Assembly: GCA_012274445.1 (NCBI GenBank)
Contig: JAAROD010000007.1
Location: 558,001-622,000, forward strand
Length of the DNA stretch: 64,000 nt
Source of the DNA: Sclerotiophoma versabilis
Taxonomy: Eukaryota > Ascomycota > Dothideomycetes > Pleosporales > Didymellaceae
Direction: 5' to 3'
The notes beneath the pieces are model-generated. The model ran no database searches and was not told the DNA's origin. It was given only the letters and a program-made list of their open reading frames with translations. The translations under genes were made by a program, and so were the position numbers. Below are positions 45,786 through 55,378 of the stretch, in pieces; the first letter of the stretch is position 1; every line of letters begins with the position of its first letter.

Positions 45786-45786
45786 A
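45748..45786. repeat. (CTG)13 trinucleotide repeat
   Basis: Thirteen uninterrupted CTG units lie about 370 bp upstream of the start at 46157, probably in its promoter or leader. Length variation between strains would be expected. The repeat produces false Leu, Cys, Ser and Gln runs in translated frames. Confidence 0.95.
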
Positions 45787-46156
45787 CTAGAAGAAAAGAG
45801 TCCCAGACGATTACGCTGAGATCGATCGCCGCTGTCGATCGCCCCGGAGCAACTCTCGTGTCTTGCAGCGAGCGCGACGTGCCGCGTCGTGCGTCTTGGA
45901 AGGCCGTGCCAGCGAGCCGTTCGACCCCGGATTAGCGACACACCGGTTGGGCCAGCGACCCGCTCGACAAGTGCAATCGGTGCAACAGGCGCAGGTCGTG
46001 GTTTCGTCACCGATCCGAACTCTCCGCAGCGGCAGTTTCTGTTGATATGGCGGTTGCTTGGTGATGGATGCTCGTGCTACATTCCCCTCGTCCACCCGAT
46101 CCTCTATTTACACCTGACATGCACTGGTAACACGGCGAGCGTCCAGCACCACCACC

Positions 46157-47449
46157 ATGGTCCCCTCCAGAGCGCCTGCGCATGTGCATTCGGGCCATGC
46201 GCGGCTCCACAAGCGCGGGCACTCGGCCTCGTCGTCGCTGGCGAGCCCGCTGAGCCCCGTTGCAGACGGCGGAGCGTTTACCTTTAGTCGCTCAGAGACG
46301 CCGAAGACGACCATCGAGGAGTCCTGGGCCGAGGGCGCGCGACACATGGCCGCCTCGACCGGCTCGCACCCGCTCAAGATCAAGCCGTACCTGCGCAAGC
46401 TGTCGTCCAAGGACGCAAACTCGCTGGACCTCTCGCGCCCGGCTGCAGAGAACGAGAGCCTGGCGAGCCTCGGCATCGCCCACGACTACAACGCCGCCTA
46501 CTCGCGCTCCATATCAGACGTCTCCTTCAGCCCCGCCAACGGCCGCCATCGACACACGCGCTCCACCTCCAACACCTCGCAGTTCTCCACCTCGTCCGCC
46601 GGCCTGACACGGCCAACGCCCATGCCCGCCATCCGCCAGACGCCGCAGCCAACCGCATACCTGCCGCCCGCCTCCAAGTCCTCGCCCTCGTCCATACTGG
46701 GGCTCGACAACGGGGGCGATGAAATCATGTCCGACGACGAGCTCCGCCTGCGACAGAACGCGTACGAGCCCGGGCGCCGATCTGGCTCCCTCTCCTCGGC
46801 GCCCGGAGTCTCCCTGCGCATCCACACCAACAACTCCACCACTCGGCTCGCCAGCAACTACTCCCAGTCCACCGTATCCCTGACCTCGCCCGTTTGCCAG
46901 GCACGGGCCAGAGGAGACACGCTCAAGTCCATCGACACTACCACCTCGCCCAGTTCACGCACCTCGTTCGACCAGGGCCTGCGCTTCATCCGCGGCGGCC
47001 GCGACTCGCCCATTGACGCCGCCTCGCGCGCCGCCTCCATTCGTGCCGCGCGCGCCAAGTTCGAGGAGGAGGAGCTGGCCAAAGAGCGCAGGTACGAGAA
47101 GGAGGCCAACAAGCAGGCCGAGCGGGACTACCGCCGCCAGGCCAAGAGGGAAGAGCAGCAGAGACGCAAGTCCGAGGCCACCGACCGTGCCGAGTACAAG
47201 CGCTCTCGCAGCATCTCCGACTCGCACAACGAAAAGGCACCCCGGCCCTCGGTCGGCGGCCGCCAGTACTCCGACCACCGCGAAGCACACATCAACTCGC
47301 TGCCCAAGCACGTGAGCACCGTCGACCTCGAGAAGGCCGGCGTCACGCCCGAGGTGACGACGAAGCGTGCTGCCAAGGGCCGGTGGCTGAGCTTCGTCAC
47401 CTGGTTCAAGACCAGGTTGCTGCGCATGTCGAGGAAGGTGTCGATTTGA
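46157..47449 (+). CDS. Ser-rich, coiled-coil protein of unknown function
   Basis: An intron-free gene for a 430-aa basic protein. The first 300 residues are low-complexity Ser, Pro, Thr and Arg with many SxS and SP motifs, likely phosphorylated and disordered. Residues about 300-360 are a strongly charged helix (RAKFEEEELAKERRYEKEA and following), probably a coiled coil. The C-terminus ends GRWLSFVTWFKTRLLRMSRK, an amphipathic, aromatic and basic stretch that could touch a membrane. I do not recognise the family; uncharacterised ascomycete proteins of this style are common. The codon third positions are very GC-rich, unlike the spacer on either side. Confidence 0.75.
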   Translation: MVPSRAPAHVHSGHARLHKRGHSASSSLASPLSPVADGGAFTFSRSETPKTTIEESWAEGARHMAASTGSHPLKIKPYLRKLSSKDANSLDLSRPAAENESLASLGIAHDYNAAYSRSISDVSFSPANGRHRHTRSTSNTSQFSTSSAGLTRPTPMPAIRQTPQPTAYLPPASKSSPSSILGLDNGGDEIMSDDELRLRQNAYEPGRRSGSLSSAPGVSLRIHTNNSTTRLASNYSQSTVSLTSPVCQARARGDTLKSIDTTTSPSSRTSFDQGLRFIRGGRDSPIDAASRAASIRAARAKFEEEELAKERRYEKEANKQAERDYRRQAKREEQQRRKSEATDRAEYKRSRSISDSHNEKAPRPSVGGRQYSDHREAHINSLPKHVSTVDLEKAGVTPEVTTKRAAKGRWLSFVTWFKTRLLRMSRKVSI

Positions 47450-48516
47450 GGCTGAGTCGGTGCATCCACTCGGCCATGACTGCCACGTCGACGTGCAGCA
47501 ACACAGCCCTAGCATCCACGTCTGCACATGCCCGTCATCGTTCTGACAGCATCTGCGCCGCTGATCTTCTAACACAACCCAGCATGGCGTCCATGACCCA
47601 ACATGACCCAACATGACCCTCCTCCGCCCTAGCAGCCGATTGGCTACCTCACCACCCATTCCATCTACCCCATCTTCCAGCACGGCGTTCGGTTCGGGAC
47701 ACGGCCTTTGACGGTTCACGCGCATTGACTTCTTGACATGATGCTGCATCTTCTGCGAGCATCTTTAGCATATATACCTAGCATTCGTTCACAGGCGCAT
47801 GGGAAGGACCTGAGTCTATTTTCCCCCTCATTGATATTGCGTTGCATGCTTTTGCATGTCTGATACCCCAGAACACGGTGCGTTTCTGGCGGGCTTGTCT
47901 AGTCTTTGGTTCGGGAGTCAGATGATGTTATTATACACATATGGTACTTGGACGACGCTTGAGACGGTGGTGGCCGTCGAGTGAATAAACGCACATTCTT
48001 ACCCTTCTTGATGTGCAGCTGCAATGTGTCATGTCGAGTGAATCAACGCACATTCTTACCCTTCTTGATGTGCAGCTGCAATGTGTCATGTCGAGTGAAT
48101 CAACGCACATTCTTACCCTTCTTGATGTGCAGCTGCAATGTGTCATGTGTCTCGCAGGTCGCCGAGAGTAGCTTGGCAAATACCGGGGTTTGCATCTACC
48201 TTTCGCCTATGATGGTCAGTGGGTGAAGAGCGAGATGACCCGAGGAAAGGCGAGATGACGCGATGAAATGCAAATTGACCCGAGCAAGCTGCATAGCCGG
48301 TGGGCAGCCGACTCGACTGCGGGGCGGCAGCTCTCCCGAAGACGTGGTTTTTGGTTCGTGGTGGGCGGTGCGTGGTTCGTGGCTCGGTGCTGCGTCGGGG
48401 TTAAGGGTCACAACGACACGACGCTAAATCTTGCGCAACATGGACACTCAGCCCCAGGCTTCCCCTCACCCCTTGGAGGTTATGTCCTGCGGCCGTGCAT
48501 AGCTCCAACAGTCGCC
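47450..48516. other. 1.1 kb spacer containing a minisatellite
   Basis: Apart from the 57-bp tandem repeat at 47976-48146, no gene was recognised. The final part upstream of 48517 is likely the promoter and leader of the D-lactate dehydrogenase gene. Confidence 0.45.
47976..48146. repeat. 57-bp minisatellite, three near-identical copies
   Basis: Units start at 47976, 48033 and 48090 and begin GTCGAGTGAAT. The copies differ by one base (AATAAAC in the first, AATCAAC in the others). As 57 is 19 codons, the array reads as a 19-residue repeat in open frames on both strands. No supporting gene structure exists, so it is called noncoding. Confidence 0.93.
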
Positions 48517-50444
48517 ATGTCGTTGAGCAGAGCCTCGATGCTCTCAAGAGGGCGCGCGAGCGTCGCAGGCCCGGCCGGGAGATGGACACGCGCAGGCTGC
48601 GTCGCGCAGACGAGATGGGCCAGCAGCAAGGACCAGAAGCCGGTGCCGGACGGCGAGCGGCCGTTCTACCTGCAGCTGCAGGAGAGCATCCAGGAGCGCG
48701 TGCAGAAGGAGAAGGCCGAGCAGATCCAGATCCAGTCGCTGCAGCAGCGGACGGCGCGCGGCAAGTTCTGGGCGACAGTGACGGGTAGGCGCGCTGGGGC
48801 ATTGCATCCTCCAACACTCGCTCGCACTGCTAACGGCTGCCAGCCATTGCCGTCGCCGGCTCCATGGGCTACTACTACGGCCAGCTGAAGCCCCCAACGC
48901 CCGACACGGCCTCGACCGCGCCGCTGCAGACATTCCCCCCCGTCAAGCACAACATCTCCGAGGCGAACATGGAGGCCGCATGGGCAGACTTGCGCGACAT
49001 TGTCGGCAAGCCAAACGTCTCGCTCGAGCGCTCCGAACTCGAGTCCCACAGCGGCTCCTCGTGGTCCTCGCACCCCGCCGAGCCCGGCGACGTGCCCTTC
49101 TGCATCGTCAAGCCCGCCAGCACCCACCAAGTCAGCGCCATCATGAAGATCTGCCACGAGCGCAAGATCCCCGTCACCCCCTACAGCGGCGGCACCAGCC
49201 TGGAGGGCCACTTCGCCGCCACAAAGGGCGGCATCTGCATCGACTTCAGCCGCATGGACAAGATCCTCCGCCTGCACAAGGACGACCTCGACGTCGTCGT
49301 CCAGCCCGCCGTCGGCTGGGAGCTGCTCAACGAGGAGCTGGCCAAGGACAACCTCTTCTTCCCCCCCGACCCCGGCCCCGGCGCCATGATCGGCGGCATG
49401 GTCGGCACCGGCTGCAGTGGCACCAACGCATACCGCTACGGCACCATGAAAGACTGGGTCATCTCGCTGACCGTCGTGCTCGCCGACGGCACCATCATCA
49501 AGACCCGCCAGCGCCCGCGCAAGTCGTCCGCCGGCTACGACCTCACGCGCATGTTCATTGGCAGCGAAGGCACCCTGGGCCTCGTCACCGAAGCCACGCT
49601 GAAGGTGACGGTGAAGCCGCAACACACCAGCGTCGCCGTCTGCGCATTCCCCTCCATCCGCGCCGCAGCAGACTGCGTCTTCAAGGTTGTCGGCGCAGGC
49701 GTACCCATCGCCGCCATCGAGATCCTCGACGACGTGCAGATGAAGTGCATCAACGACGCCGGCCAGACCTCCAAGACATGGAAGAACGCACCAACGCTGT
49801 TCTTCAAGTTCGCAGGCACGCCCAGCAGCGTGAAAGAGCAGGTCTCACAAGTCCAGTCCATGGCCAAGAAGGCCGGGAGCGTGTCCTTTGAGTTCGCCAA
49901 GAGCGAGCAGGAGAAAGAAGACCTGTGGCAGGCGCGCAAAGAAGCGCTGTGGAGCGTCATGGCCAAGGGCGAGGGCAGCGACGATGTCGGCGTATGGACC
50001 ACCGACGTCGCCGTCCCCATCTCAAGACTCCCCCAAATCATCGAGGAGACAAAGGAGCAAATCAGCCAATCTGGCCTCCTGGGAAGCATAGTCGGCCACG
50101 TTGGCGACGGGAATTTCCACTGCAAGTTCCCTCTTTTCTATTCACCCCAAACCCTCTACTAACATGTCTCAGCAATCATCCTCTACAACCGCAAGACCGA
50201 ATACCACAAGACCAAACACCTCGTCCACAACATGGTCAAGCGCGCCATTGAGCTCGAGGGCACCGCCACAGGCGAACACGGCGTCGGCCTCGTCAAGCGC
50301 GACTACCTACCGCACGAGCTGGGCACCGACACCGTCGACGCCATGAGGCAGCTGAAAAAGGCCTTTGACCCGCTGTGTCTGCTCAACTGCGACAAGATTG
50401 TCCGCACCAAGATGCCCGGCAAGGATGAGGTCGCTGAATGGTAG
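48517..50444 (+). CDS. DLD1: D-lactate dehydrogenase (cytochrome), mitochondrial
   Basis: A flavoenzyme of 605 aa that oxidises D-lactate to pyruvate and passes electrons to cytochrome c. Exons are 48517..48784, 48844..50121 and 50173..50444. Intron 2 is a GC-AG intron: the donor is GCAAGT, the branch ACTAAC and the acceptor CTCAG, and only this splice restores the frame. The N-terminus (MSLSRASMLSRGRAS) is a mitochondrial presequence, with a hydrophobic anchor after the first intron (AIAVAGSMGYYYG). The FAD-binding PCMH domain has PVTPYSGGTSLEGHF and GSEGTLGLVTEATL. The C-terminal FAD-oxidase domain ends with GHVGDGNFH and EGTATGEHGVGLVKRDYL, which carry flavin and substrate ligands. Length and layout match yeast Dld1. 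Confidence 0.95.
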
Positions 50445-51055
50445 TGCCTTGTTGCCTCGCATACATTATAGCGCCTCGTAGCACATTACACTTACACCAC
50501 AGGAGGAAAGACAGGGACACGGAAGCATAGACGATATCAAGTATTGCAAACACAACGGTATCATGTTTCTTAGCGCGTAGTTCAATATCTATCTATATTA
50601 CATACATACAAGTGGAGTATTTACAGAAGTTGAAGCAGGCATTATTATATCCGTACATCTGTCAAGTTAAGATGTGGTGTGATGCTTGTGAATTCTTCCG
50701 TTTTCTTTCTTTCTTTCTTTCTCTCTTCTTATAATTCTCTTCTAATTTCTCTTCTAATTTCTCTTTCAAATTATCTTTCAAATTATCTTGTTTGTTTGCG
50801 CTTATACTGAGCGATAACTCTTATCTGCTATGAAATGGCGACTCGGTGCTGCCTTGTTGACCAGGAGGCCAAAGGATGGCAGCAGCGATTTGATCAGGGA
50901 AAACGCAAGGTAAGCAAATAAGGAAGACCATCACGGGCCAGTTACGTCCGGTAGCTTGATCAAGAGAACCGGTCTGAACAAATAGAGTACATTTACTAGA
51001 AAAAAAAACCCCCTATCCACACCAAACGTAACTTGCATACGAGCAAGTTCGCGAC
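50445..51055. other. Intergenic spacer between convergent genes, with TTTC-type microsatellite
   Basis: 3' regions of two converging genes. From 50700 to about 50790 there are about five CTTT units, then two copies each of TTCTCTTCTAAT-like and TTTCAAATTATC-like units. No gene was recognised. Confidence 0.55.
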
Positions 51056-52626
51056 TTAATCGTAGAATCCGAGGATCTTGTTCGCCCTATCGAGGATTAC
51101 TCTCTGACCAGGAATCAGGCCAGCAGCATCACTGTCCCATGCTTCCAACCCCATTGCGCGGCATCCCTCTTCACCAACCAACTGATGCATATCCTCAGCT
51201 TTCACGCGGCCCACGTGCTCACTCTCTCCCACACCGCCTCCGAAATCAGGGCTGGGTGTCCCGTTGACAAAGTTCTCACGCTGACGCACAAGGTAATTCG
51301 CGTTGTCTTCGGTCATTGGGCAAGCTGGAATATACAACACGCTCGAATCGGCCTTGCCTGCATGGACTTTGTCGACAGCATGGATAGTATCGCAGTGCCA
51401 GACAACGTAGTCGCCAGGCTTGACCGTGGGCATATGGATCATCGACTTGTGCAGTTCGAGGTGAGGGTGAAGCATATGCGACAGCTCTTGACCATGGCCC
51501 GGAGTAGCGCCCTGCACCCAAGGTGTAGGCGTAGGGTCCATCTCCCAGTTATCGGAGGCGAGGAAGTCGGCCGACTTGGTGACTGCTTCAGACGCTGTCT
51601 GCGCACCTGGCTCGACACCGCGTTTCGGCGAGAAAAATGGGCGAAGGAGGTAGTACGCTGTCGCCTTCGCCAGCAGTGGATTGACGAGCAAAGTCCCCTC
51701 GAAAGCACTGCAAGTGCTCATTGACAGCCAGCCCTGGAACATGCGGAACGCGCTGCAAGCCCCTACGCCCTGGTGAAGATCAGACTTCACTGGCAGACGA
51801 CAGCTCGCCTCCCAAGGGTCAAAGTCTTCCCATCGTCCTTTCCAGACCGAGTCGTAGACTTTGCCCAGACCGTAGCCCTTCTCGTCCCAACGTTCAACAC
51901 TACCACCGTCCACATGTGGTCCCAGGGCAAACTTGGCATCGCCGGGCAACCGCATTCGCAAACGGTCGGCGTAGCTTATGGGATGTTGTGTCGAAATCGG
52001 AATGTGTGGGTTGGTGCTGTGCCAGTACGACATCAAGAACTTCTGAGCCTTGAGCATGTTCGGATGCCCACGTGCGAGGAGTTGGGTGCGCGACCAGTAC
52101 AGTTCGAAGACTTGCGGATTATCGGCAGGAAATGCTTTGGTATTGTCAGTACCGTGTCTTTGGTATTATGTCGATGGTATGTACCTTTGGTTTGAGGGTT
52201 CTGGCGAATGTACTCGCGCAAGTCTTCCTTCCATTGAAGCGCCTCTTCCTCAGACACTACGCCACGTACGACAGCGACGCCCCTCTTCCTCAGCTCACTG
52301 TTGAAAGTCTCTGGCGCATTGTCGATATCCTTGAAATCGATCTCAGGAACTACTTTGGAACCAAGCTCAACAATGAGCGGAATCTCCTCCCGCAGTTCCC
52401 GGAGTAAGCGCTCCCAAGACTCTCGGACTTCGCTTTCGCGACCTTTGATCAGGCGACCTTTGAGGTCTGCATATTCGGGTGTCAACGGCTTGAATTCCTG
52501 GCCGGAAAGAGATGCAAAGGCATCAGAAATGTCGCCAGCGCGCTTTTGCGCCTGTGTTGCTGCAGTGCGCAATTGAGTCGCAAATCGTCTGGTCGGAGTT
52601 CGGACGGTTCGAAGTGTGGAAAGCAT
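51056..52626 (-). CDS. DUF1479 protein, 2-oxoglutarate/Fe(II) dioxygenase-like
   Basis: A 506-aa protein with exons 52626..52185 and 52134..51056; the 50-nt intron falls between NPQTK and AFPADNPQV. It matches DUF1479 (bacterial YbiU), whose structure is a double-stranded beta-helix related to iron dioxygenases. Likely metal ligands are the His and Asp in GPHVDGGSVERW and the distal His in VVWHCDTIHAVDK. The sequence RLRMRLPGDAKFALG is a further landmark. The Arg- and Thr-rich N-terminus MLSTLRTVRTPTRRFATQLR may be a mitochondrial targeting sequence. The substrate is unknown for the whole family. Confidence 0.9.
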
Positions 52627-52704
52627 GGCGGATGCGAAGAATGGTCGTTCTCGGTGTGAACTAGATGCTTCAGGATGGCCTTCTCTCTTCAAATACCTCG
52701 CCCA

Positions 52705-53250
52705 TTATATACTCTCTGCCTCGCCGCTGCTCCCTCTGGACAAGATGTGGTTCCGACAGAGAATTGAAGCTCTGAAGGTGTGGGGAAGAGCTGAGCTTCC
52801 GGATGCCATTCTCAATATGGGCAAGTCCCTCTCTCGGCTGATCTTCGCTCGAACGTCACCACTCCCAAAGGATCCATTCCGCCAGCTTCGAACTTGCATC
52901 GTCATCCCGTTCCGACACTCGCAAATGAGAGCAAGAGGAACGTAGTTGTGCGACTTTGTGATGAAGCTCGAGCTGTCGGAGAAGATGAATCTTGCACTAC
53001 CTCGCTCCGTGTCCCGCCACTCCACTTTAGTGAGCACTGCCAAACCAAGCTCGACGAGGCTGTTGTCCTGGATAAAAGGCAGGCTGATACGACGGGCCGC
53101 GGCTCCACTGACCGCCTTGAACATCGTGAGCCCCACGGCAGTAACGGAGTACCGCTTCGTTACTTCGCAAGCATAGCCTCGAGTAACTGTGTTTGAGAGC
53201 GGGGTTGTGGTTTGACCAGCCATTGAGGACGCGGAGAAATGGCGATTCAT
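52705..53250 (-). CDS. Possible lineage-specific protein, unknown
   Basis: A 181-codon minus-strand frame with a true ATG at 53250, in a gap with no other gene. The stretch VEWRDTERGSARFIFSDSSS has a protein-like pattern of alternating hydrophobic residues. The C-terminal 50 residues look less protein-like. No family is recognised. The start lies 233 bp from the divergent GH1 start. Spurious frames of similar size occur elsewhere in the window, so this is only a candidate. Confidence 0.33.
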   Translation of the reverse strand: MNRHFSASSMAGQTTTPLSNTVTRGYACEVTKRYSVTAVGLTMFKAVSGAAARRISLPFIQDNSLVELGLAVLTKVEWRDTERGSARFIFSDSSSFITKSHNYVPLALICECRNGMTMQVRSWRNGSFGSGDVRAKISRERDLPILRMASGSSALPHTFRASILCRNHILSRGSSGEAESI

Positions 53251-53483
53251 CCGCTTGAATGCAGTTCAGCCTTCAGGATCGGCTTACATGTGCTACTCGT
53301 GTCTGCAAAGGTCACGTAGACGCGTGGAGACGGTTACGGCGGGACGCCCTCCGTGGCCCAACAAGGTAAATACCAAGCCTAAGTAACGATATATGAAGTG
53401 TTGATACCCGCCTCTCAGTCTCAAAGTCCGTGTACAATCTTCAAACTTGAACAGTGCACTCTCAATTGCACCAACGTTCCAAC

Positions 53484-55378
53484 ATGCCAGACTCGTACTT
53501 GCCAAAGGACTTCCTGTGGGGGTTTGCAACAGCAAGGTGCGTGCTTCAATAGCTCCGCCATATATGACACCCCACCATGACGCTGTAATGTCATCCATGT
53601 ACTAATCGAGAATCAATAGCTATCAAATCGAAGGCGCTCCCGCAGAAGACGGCCGTGGAGACTCGATTTGGGACACGTTCTGTCGCATCCCCGGCAAGAT
53701 TGCAGGTGGAGAATCTGGTGATGTGGCCTGCGACTCATACCACCGCACCGATGAAGATATTGCTTTATTGAAGCAGCTCGGTGCTAAGTCCTATCGCTTC
53801 TCGCTGTCATGGTCTCGCATCATCCCGCTCGGCGGACGTAACGATCCAATCAATCAGAAGGGTATCGACCACTACGTAAAGTTTGCCAAGGACTTGCGCG
53901 CTGCAGGCATCGAGCCGTTAGTTACACTCTTCCATTGGGATCTTCCCGACGGCCTCGATAAGCGGTATGGCGGCTTGCTGAACAAGGAAGAGTTCGTCAA
54001 GGATTTCGAGAACTACGCCAGGGTGTGTTTCAAGGCCTTCGGTTCGACAGTCAAACTATGGATTACCTTCAACGAGCCGTGGTGCAGTTCCATTCTTGGC
54101 TACGGTACCGGTCTATTTGCGCCCGGACGGACAAGTGACAGGAGTAAGAGCAAAGAGGGCGACAGCAGCAGGGAGCCCTGGACTGTGGGCCACAACCTCC
54201 TCATCGCCCACGGTGCCGCAGTCAAGGCGTATCGTGACGACTTCAAGAAGCAAGACGGTGGCCAAATCGGTATCACCCTTAATGGTAAGCGACTCCACGT
54301 GGTATTGGTTTTCTCCGTGCCACATGGCATCTCACAATCCCACATTGCCTTCTCTGTGTGTGGCGTCATCCGTGCAGCACGTGGTTACTGTGCCTCACGC
54401 ATCCTTCTGACGCCGCAAACGCGCTGGGGTGGCTAAAGAGGATGTCGCACATACTTCTATGACTCATGAATAACAATGTGTAGGTGACTGGACCGAACCG
54501 TGGGATCCGGAGGACCGTAAGGACCGCGAAGCATGCGACCGCAAGATTGAGTTCTCCATCTGCTGGTTTGGCGACCCAGTCTACTTTGGGAAGTACCCAG
54601 ACTCCATGCGTAAGCAGCTTGGAGACAGGCTGCCTGAGTTCACACCTGAGGAAGCTGAGCTGGTAAAGGGCAGCAATGACTTCTACGGCATGAACCATTA
54701 CTGCGCAAACTACATCAAGCACAAAGACACCGAACCAGAGCTAGACGACCACGCTGGCAACCTGGAGATCCTCATGCAGAACAAGAAGGGTGAATGGATT
54801 GGCCCAGAGACACAATCTGTCTGGCTAAGACCAATGCCCCTTGGTTTCAGGAAGCTGATCAAGTGGCTTAGCGACCGCTATGGTGGACCTACCTTTTATG
54901 TCACGGAGAACGGAACAAGTCTGAAGGGCGAGAACGAGCTGCCTCTGGAGGAGCTCCTGAATGACGACTTCCGTGTGGAGTACTTCCGAGGCTACATTGG
55001 CGCCCTTGCAGATGCTCATACACTGGACGGCGTCGATGTCCGTGGCTACTCGGCATGGAGTCTCATGGAGTACGTCAAACCCACTTTTTCTTACCCCTAC
55101 CAAACTTTCTTCACACCGATCGTGAGAAATCTAGAAAGACGTCTGTCATGCCTGATCCCGGCATTCGTTTGCCAAGTCATGGCGATTAGGTTCCCACTGG
55201 TATTCCGCGGATAATGATGTGCTAACGGTGTACCTGCAGCAACTTCGAGTGGGCCGAAGGCTATACGACACGATTTGGTGTAACCTATGTCGACTACAAA
55301 GGCGGCCAGAAGCGTCACCCGAAGAAGAGTGCGCGCGAAATCTCTAAGATCTTCGATCAGTACATCAAAAAGGAGTAG
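53484..55378 (+). CDS. GH1 beta-glucosidase, intracellular type
   Basis: A glycoside hydrolase family 1 enzyme of 480 aa that removes beta-linked glucose from cellobiose or aryl glucosides. Exons are 53484..53536, 53620..54284, 54484..55069 and 55240..55378; introns 2 and 3 are long (199 and 170 nt) for this genome. The N-terminus MPDSYLPKDFLWGFATASYQ has no signal peptide, so it is probably cytosolic. The acid/base is E170 in TFNEPW and the nucleophile is E381 in YVTENG. GYSAWSLMDNFEWAEGY is the usual C-terminal aglycone-site segment, joined across intron 3 (GTACGT donor). The length fits the family. Confidence 0.95.

Larger units (their letters stand above)
43544..46156. other. 2.6 kb repeat-bearing spacer, no secure gene
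   Basis: It contains an AT-rich patch, short tandem repeats and a CTG run, listed separately. A 115-codon frame from an ATG at 44115 spans a 12-bp repeat coding LLTF and is not called. Frames covering 45428-46010 owe their length to the CTG run. The part nearest 46157 is probably the promoter and leader of the next gene. Confidence 0.45.

Noticed and set aside
45642..46010. Minus-strand frame with a run of 13-15 Ser residues
   Set aside because: The run is the complement of the (CTG)13 repeat and the rest has no protein-like pattern.
47931..48226. Open frames on both strands with a 19-residue repeat
   Set aside because: They are produced by a 57-bp minisatellite whose length is a multiple of three; no promoter, start context or family.
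48666..49625. 319-codon minus-strand frame
   Set aside because: It is the antisense shadow of the GC-rich D-lactate dehydrogenase gene, whose sense frame has full family motifs.
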